Of a DNA stretch of 64,000 nt, positions 55,945 through 62,886 are shown piece after piece. How positions within the stretch are numbered: the stretch's first letter is position 1; every line of letters begins with the position of its first letter. The notes under the pieces were generated by a model. The model had not been told where the DNA came from. It saw only the letters and a program-made list of their open reading frames with translations, and did not search any database. The stretch spans positions 1-64,000 of the forward strand of contig NZ_JARLTC010000027.1 in NCBI RefSeq assembly GCF_029382225.1, in the 5' to 3' direction. Position numbers and translations under genes: made by a program. Origin of the DNA: Spongiactinospora sp. TRM90649. GTDB taxonomy: Bacteria; Actinomycetota; Actinomycetes; Streptosporangiales; Streptosporangiaceae.

Positions 55945-56637
55945 ATGCGTTCCCCGCATACCGGCCCCGCCGCGCAGCCCAGACGGCGCGGCACCGGCAC
56001 CCCCATCCCGGCCGAGAGCGCCCTCATCGCGCCAGGCGAGCCCAAGCCACAGATCCCGCCCTCGGGGGTGCGCACCCGCAGCCAGCACCAGCGCCGCAAG
56101 CGGATCGTGCAGGCCGCCGCCGCGCTGGCCTCGCGAGGCGGCGTCGAGGCCATGCAGATGCGCACGGTCGCCGAGCGGGCCGGGGTAGCGCTGGGCACGC
56201 TCTACCGTTACTTCCCCTCCAAGATGGACCTCGTCGTCGCGGTGGTCGGCGAGGAGATCGACCTGCTGGAGAGCAGCATCGAGCGCCGCCCGCCCGCCGC
56301 CGAGACCCCGGCCGGGCGCGCGGTCGACGTCCTGATGCGGGCGACCAGGGGGCTGATGCGCGAGCCTGAACTGGCCGACGCGCTGATCCGCTCGCTGATC
56401 ATGGCGGATGTCGAGACCCCGTTCGGCGACCGGCTGGCGCGGCTGCTGCTGCGGGTCGCGGTGGGCGACCGGCACGCGGACACCGAGTCCGAGCGGCCCG
56501 AGCGGTCCGCCCTCACCGGCGCGCTGGCCGGGGTGTGGGTGCACGAACTGCTGGAGATGCTGCGCGGCAGGCGCACCTACGAGCAGATCCAGCAGCGCAT
56601 GGAGATCGTCGCCAGCAGGCTGCTCTTCGACTTCTGA
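55945..56637 (+). CDS. KstR-like TetR-family regulator
   Basis: 230 residues. The DNA-binding part RRKRIVQAAAALASRGGVEA and MRTVAERAGVALGTLYRYFP-SKMDL closely resembles KstR, the cholesterol/fatty-acyl-CoA catabolism repressor of mycobacteria and relatives. A ~45-residue non-conserved leader precedes it. The operator at its own start suggests autorepression. None of the usual sterol genes lie in this window, so the regulon would be elsewhere. Confidence 0.82.
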   Translation: MRSPHTGPAAQPRRRGTGTPIPAESALIAPGEPKPQIPPSGVRTRSQHQRRKRIVQAAAALASRGGVEAMQMRTVAERAGVALGTLYRYFPSKMDLVVAVVGEEIDLLESSIERRPPAAETPAGRAVDVLMRATRGLMREPELADALIRSLIMADVETPFGDRLARLLLRVAVGDRHADTESERPERSALTGALAGVWVHELLEMLRGRRTYEQIQQRMEIVASRLLFDF

Positions 56638-56682
56638 CCGGCGGCGACACACCTGGGGCGGAGAGAAGCCGCGCCGTACACT

Positions 56683-56697
56683 AGACATCGGATGTCT
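56683..56697. promoter_or_regulatory. FadR-family operator, perfect palindrome
   Basis: AGACATCGGATGTCT is a perfect 7-1-7 palindrome. TACACT (56677-56682), a good -10, abuts it. It lies 41 bases before the FadR-family gene, and a near copy is found ahead of the SDR remnant at 57696. Confidence 0.75.
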
Positions 56698-56738
56698 CCC
56701 CCGGCGGCCGTGCCGCACTACGCGAGGGATGGTGCGAG

Positions 56739-57413
56739 ATGGCGGTCACCGACGCCGCGATCGGCAGGATCAAGCAGATGATCGTCTCGGGCGAGCTCGC
56801 GCCCGGCGACCGGCTGCCCAAGGAGGCCGACCTCGCCGAACGGCTCGGCCTCTCGCGCAACTCGCTGCGCGAGGCGGTCCGTGCGCTCGCGCTGATCCAC
56901 GTCCTCGACGTGCGCCAGGGCGACGGCACCTACGTGACCAGCCTGGAGCCGCACCTGCTGCTGGACGCCATGTCTTTCGTCATCGACTTCCATCGCGACG
57001 ACACGGTCCTGCACTTCTTCCAGGTCAGGCGCATCCTGGAGCCCGCCGCCACCGAGTTGGCCGCGACCCTGATGACCCCGTCCGACGTCGAGGAGCTGCG
57101 CGAGATCCTGGCGTCCCTGCCCGCCGAGCCCACCGTGGCCGAACTGGTCGCCAACGACCTCGCCTTCCACCGGCGGATCGCCGCCGGAGCGGGCAACCCG
57201 GTGCTCAGCTCGCTGATCGAGAGCATCTCGGGGCCGACCACACGCGCCCGTGGCCGGCGGGGGCTGACCGAGGAGCGCGCGCTGGAGAAGACCGTCGAGC
57301 AGCACGCGGCGATCTGCGACGCCATCGCGGCCCGCCGTCCGGAGATCGCCCGTAGCTGGGCGACCGTCCACATCGCCGGCGTCGAGGACTGGCTGCGCCG
57401 CGCCCTCGCCTGA
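56739..57413 (+). CDS. FadR/GntR-family regulator
   Basis: 224 residues. The GntR winged helix (GDRLPKEADLAERLGLSRNS-LREAVRALALIHVLDVRQGDGTYV) is followed by an all-helical FCD ligand domain with the metal-binding His pattern (DLAFHRRIAAG; EQHAAICDAI; TVHIAGVEDWL). Such regulators respond to sugar acids or related carboxylates. Two operator copies, at its own promoter and at the facing SDR gene, point to a small local regulon whose structural genes have since decayed. Confidence 0.88.
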   Translation: MAVTDAAIGRIKQMIVSGELAPGDRLPKEADLAERLGLSRNSLREAVRALALIHVLDVRQGDGTYVTSLEPHLLLDAMSFVIDFHRDDTVLHFFQVRRILEPAATELAATLMTPSDVEELREILASLPAEPTVAELVANDLAFHRRIAAGAGNPVLSSLIESISGPTTRARGRRGLTEERALEKTVEQHAAICDAIAARRPEIARSWATVHIAGVEDWLRRALA

Positions 57414-57427
57414 CCCGCGCCGGGGGT

Positions 57428-57676
57428 TCAGGCGCGCGGGCGGAGGCGGAGTCCTTGCATCCCGCCGTCCACGGCGAGGGCGGTGCCGGTGGTCGCGCCC
57501 GCGTGCGGGCACGCGAGGTAGGCGATGGCGGCGGCGACCTCGTCGGCGGTGACCAGGCGGCCCATCGGCTGGCGGGCGTCGAGCGCCCCGCGCCCCGCGA
57601 GCAGTGCGGCGGTGGCCAGGCCGATCCCGGACCCGCCCCCGGTGACCAGGGCCTTGCGGCCGGTGAACTCGCTCAT
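57428..57676 (-). pseudogene. Short-chain dehydrogenase with large internal deletion
   Basis: Only 82 residues remain. The N-terminus is a normal SDR Rossmann start (GRKALVTGGGSGIGLATAAL) and the C-terminus a normal SDR ending (GRLVTADEVAAAIAYLACPH, then GTALAVDGGMQGL). About 165 residues between them, including the catalytic Ser and Tyr-x-x-x-Lys, are gone, without breaking the frame. AAGGAG lies nine bases ahead of the ATG. It cannot be an active dehydrogenase. It converges on the FadR-family gene and has a FadR-type operator upstream. Confidence 0.8.
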
Positions 57677-57695
57677 CCGGCCAACTCCTTCAACT

Positions 57696-57710
57696 AGACA
57701 TCGGATCTCC
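57696..57710. promoter_or_regulatory. FadR-family operator, second copy
   Basis: CTAGACATCGGAT is shared with the perfect palindrome at 56683-56697 (there CTAGACATCGGATGTCT); the right arm is damaged to CTCC. It lies 20 bases before the SDR remnant start on the minus strand. Confidence 0.65.
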
Positions 57711-57859
57711 AAAAGGATTACACGCCGAAAATGGGCATTTCAATCCCAGAACCCGATCAGACACCCGATGACTTGCCATGGTGGCCGCTTCACGTGCGCC
57801 TTCGCGGGGCATGAGGCAGGTATCGAGGGGGATCGATACGCCGCGAACGAGGACTCATC

Positions 57860-57994
57860 ATGCGTGGAGCCGTTCTGTACGCGCCGGGGAACGTGCGACT
57901 GGAAGAGCGCCCCGCCCCGGTCATCGTCCAGCCCACCGACGTGATCGTCCGCGTCGTGGCCACCTGCGTGTGCGGATCCGACCGCGCCCGTGAG
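57860..57994 (+). pseudogene. N-terminal stub of a zinc alcohol dehydrogenase
   Basis: From ATG at 57860 (GAGG upstream) the frame reads MRGAVLYAPGNVRLEERPAP and continues to VVATCVCGSD, the opening of a medium-chain zinc dehydrogenase up to the first zinc Cys. After ~43 residues the resemblance ends; about 300 residues are missing. The frame then runs into the DUF2255 gene. Confidence 0.75.
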
Positions 57995-58042
57995 GGGCCC
58001 GCCCGGCGGCGGTCGCGAACATCCGCACAGAAAGGCAGGACC

Positions 58043-58420
58043 ATGAGCGACTGGACCAAGGATCAGCTCGACGGCATCGGTGCCGCCGACGAACTGCACG
58101 TCGCACCGGCCGAGAAGGACGGCACCACCCGGCACGAGGTCCCGATCTGGGTCGTGCGAGTGGACGACGACCTGTTCGCCCGCTCCTACCGGGGCCACGA
58201 CGGCAAGTGGTACCGCGCCGCCGTCACCACCCACCGGGGCCACGTCCAGGCCGACGGCATTGAGGCCGACGTCACCTTCACCGAGGAGACCGACCCCGGC
58301 CTCAATGAACGGATCGACGACGCCTACCGGGCCAAGTACGGCCACTACAGCCCCGACTACGTCGATCCCATGATCGCCGGCCCCGCCCGCGAGACCACCC
58401 TGAAGCTCCTACCGCGCTGA
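58043..58420 (+). CDS. DUF2255-family protein
   Basis: 125 residues, full-length member of DUF2255 (WTKDQLDGIGAADELHVAPA; VPIWVVRVDDDLFARSYRG; KWYRAAVTTHRGHVQADGIE; DAYRAKYG). These small beta-rich proteins often stand next to oxidoreductase genes; the function is unknown. ATG preceded by AGGA. It follows the dehydrogenase stub and may be the only intact member of this patch. Confidence 0.8.
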   Translation: MSDWTKDQLDGIGAADELHVAPAEKDGTTRHEVPIWVVRVDDDLFARSYRGHDGKWYRAAVTTHRGHVQADGIEADVTFTEETDPGLNERIDDAYRAKYGHYSPDYVDPMIAGPARETTLKLLPR

Positions 58421-58440
58421 CGCCCGCCGGACGCCTCGGG

Positions 58441-58854
58441 ATGACCGGCCCGCAGGTCGAGGCGTTCATGGCCGATCTGTGGCGGCAGTACCTCGGTGTG
58501 CCCAACACCGAACTGATCGAGTACACCCGGGGGCTCCGGCCGAGGTACGCCACCGGGATCCTGAGCAACAGCTTCGTCGGCGCGCGGGAACGCGAGCAGG
58601 CCGCCTACGGTTTCGAGGACCTCGTCGATCTGATCGTCTATTCACACGAGGTCGGCATGAACAAGCCCGATCCGCGCGTCTACGCGCTGACCTGGGAACG
58701 CCTCGGCGTCCGCCCGGAGGAGACGGTGTTCGTGGACGACATGGACCGGGCCGTCGCCGCCGCGCGCGAAGGCGGGGTGCACGCGGTGCTGCACCGCGAC
58801 AACGAGCGGACGATCGGCGAGATCGAGAGGCTGCTGGCCGCCGGGGAGGGGTGA
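58441..58854 (+). pseudogene. HAD-family hydrolase lacking its N-terminus
   Basis: 137 residues carry HAD motif II (TGILSNSF), motif III (MNKPDPRVYALTWERLG) and motif IV (VFVDDMDRAVAAAREGG). The N-terminal strand with the nucleophile D-x-D and most of the cap domain are missing compared with the ~210-residue family. Without the nucleophile it should be inactive. An ATG exists at 58441 but has no ribosome binding site. It begins 20 bases after the DUF2255 stop. Confidence 0.75.
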
Positions 58855-58883
58855 GGCCCGGGGGTGAGGCCCGGGGGTGAGGA

Positions 58884-58914
58884 GTGCCACCGGAGGGCTC
58901 GCCTCCGGTGGCAC
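58884..58914 (+). terminator. Hairpin terminator after the HAD remnant
   Basis: GTGCCACCGGAGG (58884-58896) pairs perfectly with CCTCCGGTGGCAC (58902-58914) around GCTCG; one further A-T pair closes the base. Just before it GTGAGGCCCGGGG is repeated in tandem (58852-58880). Confidence 0.75.
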
Positions 58915-59381
58915 TGCGCCCCCGGACCGGTGTCGGCCGGTGGCCCGGCGGTTCGACGTCGAGAGCCCGCCGTCCCGCCTGGCGGCCACCGGCCGGCCGT
59001 TCCCGGTGGACGGACGGAGAGGGGCCCTCGCGCTCCGGCCTGACAGTGGCCGCAACGCACCTCGCCGACCGGCCGGCCGGGACCGGCGACCATGATTCGC
59101 GTCGTTTCATACGACTTCACACCTCGTCCGCCGTATGGGGCGAGCGCCACTGTTAGCGCTTTCCCATGACAGAACATGGGGGATCGCCGCAGTTCGGTGG
59201 ACTTGTCCCGAATGGAGATCGGGTTGCGGCGAGAATAACATGATCGACTCAGGGTTGACCATGCCCTAAAATCGGGAATCGGACGACCCGAGCGATGCTC
59301 ATATAATTACTGATTGAAAGTTACATCAGACAAGCCCGCTTATCACACGCAATATTCCATTATTTCCGGCAATTGCGCCGC
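58915..59381. other. Gene-free region before the MFS gene
   Basis: 467 bases. No coding frame resembles a family. The right half (59225-59365) is unusually AT-rich for this genome (for example CATATAATTACTGATTGAAA near 59300) and may hold a promoter of a lost gene or foreign DNA. Confidence 0.45.
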
Positions 59382-60581
59382 TCAGGCGGAGATCACACTG
59401 GGTGCCGGGCTCTCCGGCACCCGCGCCCGGGGCGTACGGCGGGCCAGCGCCGCCGACCCGGCGACGGCCGCGAGCGCCGCCAGGGCCAGCGCCGCGCCGA
59501 TCCAGGCGAGCGACGGGTAACCCGCCCCCGCCCCGATCGCCAGCCCGCCGAGCCAGGGCCCGGCCGTGATGCCGACGTTGAAGGCCGAGACGTTGGTCCC
59601 CGCGGCCAGCGTCGGGGCGTCGCCCGCCAGCGAGAACACCCGGGTGTTCAGCGCCGGGTTGACGCCGAAGCCGAACGCGCCGAGCAGGAAGGCCAGCGCG
59701 ATGGTCGGCGCCGGCTCCCGCGCGGCGAGGGCCAGGGCCGCCGAAACCACGATCACCCCGGCCACCCCCACGAACAGGGTGGCGAACGGACGGGCGTCGG
59801 CTGTGCGCCCGCCGATGGTGACGCCGATGAACGAGCCCACCCCGTACACGCCCAGCACGACGGGGACCATGGCGGGCGGCAGGCCGGTGGTCTCGGTCAG
59901 GAACGGGGCCAGGTAGCTGAAGACGACCAGCAGCGCGCCCGTGATCAGCGCGGTCGTGCCGTACGCGAGCCACAGCCGGGGGCTGACCAGCGCGCGCAGC
60001 TCACGGCCGAGCCGGGGGACGTTCTCGCCGGACGGCCTGCCGCCGGGCACGGTGGCCAGGATGCCGATCACGGACAGCGCCGACAGCACGCCCACCGCCC
60101 AGAAGGCGGTCTGCCAGCCGAGACGCTGGCCGAGCACCGTGCCCAGGGGCAACCCGAAGACCGTGGCGAGCGTGAGGCCGCTCGCCACGACCGACATCGC
60201 CCGGCCCTTGGCGTTCGCCGGGACCAGGCTCACCGCGGTGACCGCGGCCACCGCCCAGAACCCGGCGTACACGAACGCCCCGGCGGCCCGGGTGATCAGC
60301 AGCGCGGTGTAGTCGGTGGTCAGCGCGCCCACCACGTGGGTGGCGATGAAGATGCCGAGAAAGGTGAGCAACACCGTACGGCGCGGCCACCGCAACGTGG
60401 CCACCGCCAGCACCGGCGCGCCCACCAGCATGCCGACGGCGAACGCGGAGATCAGCATCCCCGCCTCGGGCACCGAAACCCCGAGGTCGGCGGCCATTTC
60501 CGGGAGCAGCCCGGCGAGCATCAGTTCCGAGGTGCCCTGGGCGAAGATCGAAAAGCCCAGGATGTAGACGGCCAGCGGCAT
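59382..60581 (-). CDS. MFS exporter, Cmx/AraJ-like
   Basis: 399-residue transporter with 12 predicted helices. MPLAVYILGFSIFAQGTSELM and LRWPRRTVLL (motif A-like loop) resemble the Cmx/CmrA chloramphenicol exporters and AraJ-type sugar-efflux proteins. I start at ATG 60581, with AAGGAG nine bases before. An operator shared with the TetR gene lies 27 bases further upstream, so it is the likely target of that repressor. The exported compound is not known. Confidence 0.87.
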   Translation of the reverse strand: MPLAVYILGFSIFAQGTSELMLAGLLPEMAADLGVSVPEAGMLISAFAVGMLVGAPVLAVATLRWPRRTVLLTFLGIFIATHVVGALTTDYTALLITRAAGAFVYAGFWAVAAVTAVSLVPANAKGRAMSVVASGLTLATVFGLPLGTVLGQRLGWQTAFWAVGVLSALSVIGILATVPGGRPSGENVPRLGRELRALVSPRLWLAYGTTALITGALLVVFSYLAPFLTETTGLPPAMVPVVLGVYGVGSFIGVTIGGRTADARPFATLFVGVAGVIVVSAALALAAREPAPTIALAFLLGAFGFGVNPALNTRVFSLAGDAPTLAAGTNVSAFNVGITAGPWLGGLAIGAGAGYPSLAWIGAALALAALAAVAGSAALARRTPRARVPESPAPSVISA

Positions 60582-60607
60582 CGAGGGGACTCCTTGACTC
60601 ACGATGA

Positions 60608-60629
60608 TTTTAGATCGATCAGTTCAAAA
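60608..60629. promoter_or_regulatory. TetR operator at the MFS gene
   Basis: TTTTAGATCGATCAGTTCAAAA closely matches TTTTAGACTGATCAGTGCAAT upstream of the TetR gene at 61273. GATCAGT and the flanking TTTTAGA/CAA are shared, which suggests one repressor acts on both. Confidence 0.7.
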
Positions 60630-60681
60630 CATGGGCGCGCCGAAGCGCCGCCCGGCCGGGCGGTCTCAGGTGCGATTCGTT

Positions 60682-61254
60682 TCAGATGGCGGTCATGGCG
60701 GTGGTCGCGATCGCCTCCAGCGTCGCCCGGTCGGCCCCGCCGCGCCCCGCGACCCGCAGCCCGCCGATGGTGGCGATCACGAAGTGGGCCAGGGCCGTGG
60801 CGTCCTTGCCTGGGTCGACCTCTCCGGCCCGCATGCCCTCTTCGAGCACCGCCACGAGCATCTTCAGCCGCCGGTCGTAGTCGGCGGACAGCACCCCGGC
60901 CAGCTCGGCGTCGTGCGGGGCCACCTCGACCATGGAGTTGACCACGAGACACCCGGCGGGCTCGCCGGGCGGCGGATCGACCGCCCCCCACAGCATCGCG
61001 CGGATCCTCTCCCGGGCGGGCAGATCGCCGCCGAGCAGCTCGGCGATCGAGGCGTTGCGGTCGGCCATGTAATGGCGCAGCGCCCTGGCGAACAGGTCGC
61101 GCTTGCTGGTGAAGGTGTTGTAGACGCTGCTGCGCCCGAGGCCGGTCGCCACGCAGAGGTCCTGCGTCGAGGTGCCCTCGTAGCCCGCGCCCCAGAACGC
61201 CCGCATCGCCGCCTCGATCGCCCGGTCCTCGTCGAACCCCCTCGGTCGCGCCAT
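60682..61254 (-). CDS. TetR-family repressor of the MFS exporter
   Basis: 190 residues. Helix-turn-helix: TSTQDLCVATGLGRSSVYNT; the protein starts MARPRGFDEDRAIEAAMRAF, typical of the AcrR/QacR-like group with a TetR_C ligand domain. ATG at 61254 is chosen over 61263 because the conserved MARPRGFD start is there. Operators at its own promoter and at the MFS gene make a standard drug-responsive efflux module. Confidence 0.87.
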   Translation of the reverse strand: MARPRGFDEDRAIEAAMRAFWGAGYEGTSTQDLCVATGLGRSSVYNTFTSKRDLFARALRHYMADRNASIAELLGGDLPARERIRAMLWGAVDPPPGEPAGCLVVNSMVEVAPHDAELAGVLSADYDRRLKMLVAVLEEGMRAGEVDPGKDATALAHFVIATIGGLRVAGRGGADRATLEAIATTAMTAI

Positions 61255-61272
61255 ACCGAGCACGCTAACACA

Positions 61273-61293
61273 TTTTAGACTGATCAGTGCAAT
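61273..61293. promoter_or_regulatory. TetR operator, autoregulatory copy
   Basis: TTTTAGACTGATCAGTGCAAT contains the perfect palindrome ACTGATCAGT (61279-61288). It lies 19 bases upstream of the TetR start codon and matches the element at 60608. Confidence 0.7.
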
Positions 61294-61373
61294 ACTCCTG
61301 TCCGATCAGCCGGTTGACACAAAACCGCTTACCCGCGTCAAACCGATCATCCGGCCGCTAACATGACCCCACC

Positions 61374-62090
61374 ATGGCCACCGTCACCGTCGTCATCCCG
61401 ACCTACAACGAGGCGGACAACCTCCCGGCCCTCGCCGCGGAGCTGCTCGCGCTGCCGATCCCCGGCCTGCGGATCCTCGTCGTGGACGACGACTCCCCCG
61501 ACGGCACCGGCAAGGTCGCCGACGACCTCGCCACCGCGCACCCGGGCCACGTCTCGGTGGTCCACCGCAAGGTCAGGGAAGGGCTCGGCCGCGCCTACGT
61601 GCAGGGCCTGGAGACCGCCCTCGCCGACGGCGCCGACTACGTGGTCCAGATGGATTCCGATTTCTCCCACCCCGTGGACGCCGTCCCCCGCCTGTTCGGC
61701 ACCGCCGAGGCGACCGGCGCCGCCTGCGTGATCGGCAGCCGCTACGTCTCCGGCGGCACCCTGGCCGCCGAGTGGAGCCTGCGCCGCCGCGCCCTGTCGG
61801 CCTGGGCGAACTTCTACGTCCGCACCATCCTGCGGATCAGGCTGCGCGACGTCACGGCCGGCTTCAAGATCTGGCGGGCCGCCGACCTGGCCGCCCTGCA
61901 CCTGGACGGCATCGCCTCCGGCGGCTACAGCTTCCAGGTCGAGATGCACTACCGGGCGTCCAGGGCCGGAATGACCATCATCGAGATCCCCATCCACTTC
62001 TCCGACCGCCGGGCGGGCACGTCCAAGATGAGCCTGCGCGTGCAACTGGAGTCGGCGCTGATGCCCTGGCGGCTGCTCTTCAAGCGCTGA
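61374..62090 (+). CDS. ppm1: Polyprenol monophosphomannose synthase
   Basis: 238-residue GT2 glycosyltransferase of the dolichol-phosphate mannosyltransferase type. It transfers mannose from GDP-mannose to polyprenyl phosphate for protein O-mannosylation and lipoglycan synthesis. Motifs: VVIPTYNEADNL, LVVDDDSPDGTGKVADDL, REGLGRAYVQGL, VQMDSDFSHP (metal-binding D-x-D), DVTAGFKIWR and SGGYSFQVEM. No membrane helices follow, as in the catalytic part of the two-subunit actinobacterial form; the acyltransferase-type partner is not here. Confidence 0.88.
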   Translation: MATVTVVIPTYNEADNLPALAAELLALPIPGLRILVVDDDSPDGTGKVADDLATAHPGHVSVVHRKVREGLGRAYVQGLETALADGADYVVQMDSDFSHPVDAVPRLFGTAEATGAACVIGSRYVSGGTLAAEWSLRRRALSAWANFYVRTILRIRLRDVTAGFKIWRAADLAALHLDGIASGGYSFQVEMHYRASRAGMTIIEIPIHFSDRRAGTSKMSLRVQLESALMPWRLLFKR

Positions 62091-62101
62091 TCGGCACGAC
62101 G

Positions 62102-62129
62102 AAGCCCTCTCCGCGTGCGGAGAGGGCTT
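62102..62129 (+). terminator. Terminator after ppm1
   Basis: AAGCCCTCTCCGC (62102-62114) pairs with GCGGAGAGGGCTT (62117-62129), followed by a short T run. It is 12 bases past the stop codon and is the clearest terminator in the window. Confidence 0.85.
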
Positions 62130-62517
62130 TCGCGTGGACCGGTTTGCGCCAACAAGATCCGGTCCGGGCGGCCGGTGAACGGCCTGTCGCACCCACTGCC
62201 CGAGACCATCGGAACAGAAAGATCGACTGCTCCAGCATCGCTCACGGCACGGGCCCTCGGGAGTCGGGCGTTCGACGGGCATCGCGCGCATTGTTCACTG
62301 AACAAATCAGCACCAATTCGATGCGCCTTTCCCAGCATTGTCACCTAAGCCGTGATATGCAACCATCGGTTCAATGGCCTGCCCTGTGGCGCCAACCACA
62401 GGCGGCCAGTGCCCGAGACCATCAGACCGCAAGTCCGCCAATGGGGAACCGATTTATCCATCAATCGCCTGATTTCAGATGGAATATCCGGCAGTCCCCG
62501 GAAAGATCGAGCCGCAC
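62130..62517. other. Gene-free region after ppm1
   Basis: 388 bases with lower GC than average and no recognisable gene. GCCCGAGACCATC occurs twice (near 62199 and 62411), too short to interpret. It should hold the promoter of the membrane-protein/regulator pair. Confidence 0.45.
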
Positions 62518-62886
62518 ATGTCGCACACTGCGTCCCAGAGACCGGTCGCGCACGCCGCCCTGGACGACCTCGCCGGCATCCCCCCGGCGGACATCCCCTT
62601 CGGCCACGCCGACCAGGCCGCCGGTCACCGTACGACCGGCCCCGAGGACGGCACGCGGAAGCCGTCCGGTTCCACCCGCTGCGGCGAGGCCTTCTTCGTG
62701 GTTCTCGCCATCAGCCTGCTCGTCTTCTTCGGCACGCTGCGGGTGCTCGGCGTCCCCGACGACGAGATCGTCCAACTCGCGCTGTGGTCCCTCGGAATAT
62801 CCGCCGCCGCGATATACGGCCGCAGCGCGCTGATGGCCATCGGGCGAAACGTCCTCAACGGAATCGCGAGGGAGAGCGACAAATGA
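62518..62886 (+). CDS. Small two-helix membrane protein
   Basis: 122 residues. A polar N-terminal half (about 1-55) is followed by two membrane helices (EAFFVVLAISLLVFFGTLRV and IVQLALWSLGISAAAIYG) and a short basic tail. I do not recognise a family. The start may be ATG 62479, adding 13 residues. Its stop overlaps the next gene as ATGA, so the two are co-translated and probably work together, the membrane protein perhaps anchoring or sensing for the regulator. Confidence 0.6.
   Translation: MSHTASQRPVAHAALDDLAGIPPADIPFGHADQAAGHRTTGPEDGTRKPSGSTRCGEAFFVVLAISLLVFFGTLRVLGVPDDEIVQLALWSLGISAAAIYGRSALMAIGRNVLNGIARESDK

Noticed and set aside
62190..62430. GCCCGAGACCATC repeated at about 62199 and 62411
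   Set aside because: Only 13 bases are shared, flanks differ, and nothing symmetrical surrounds them.
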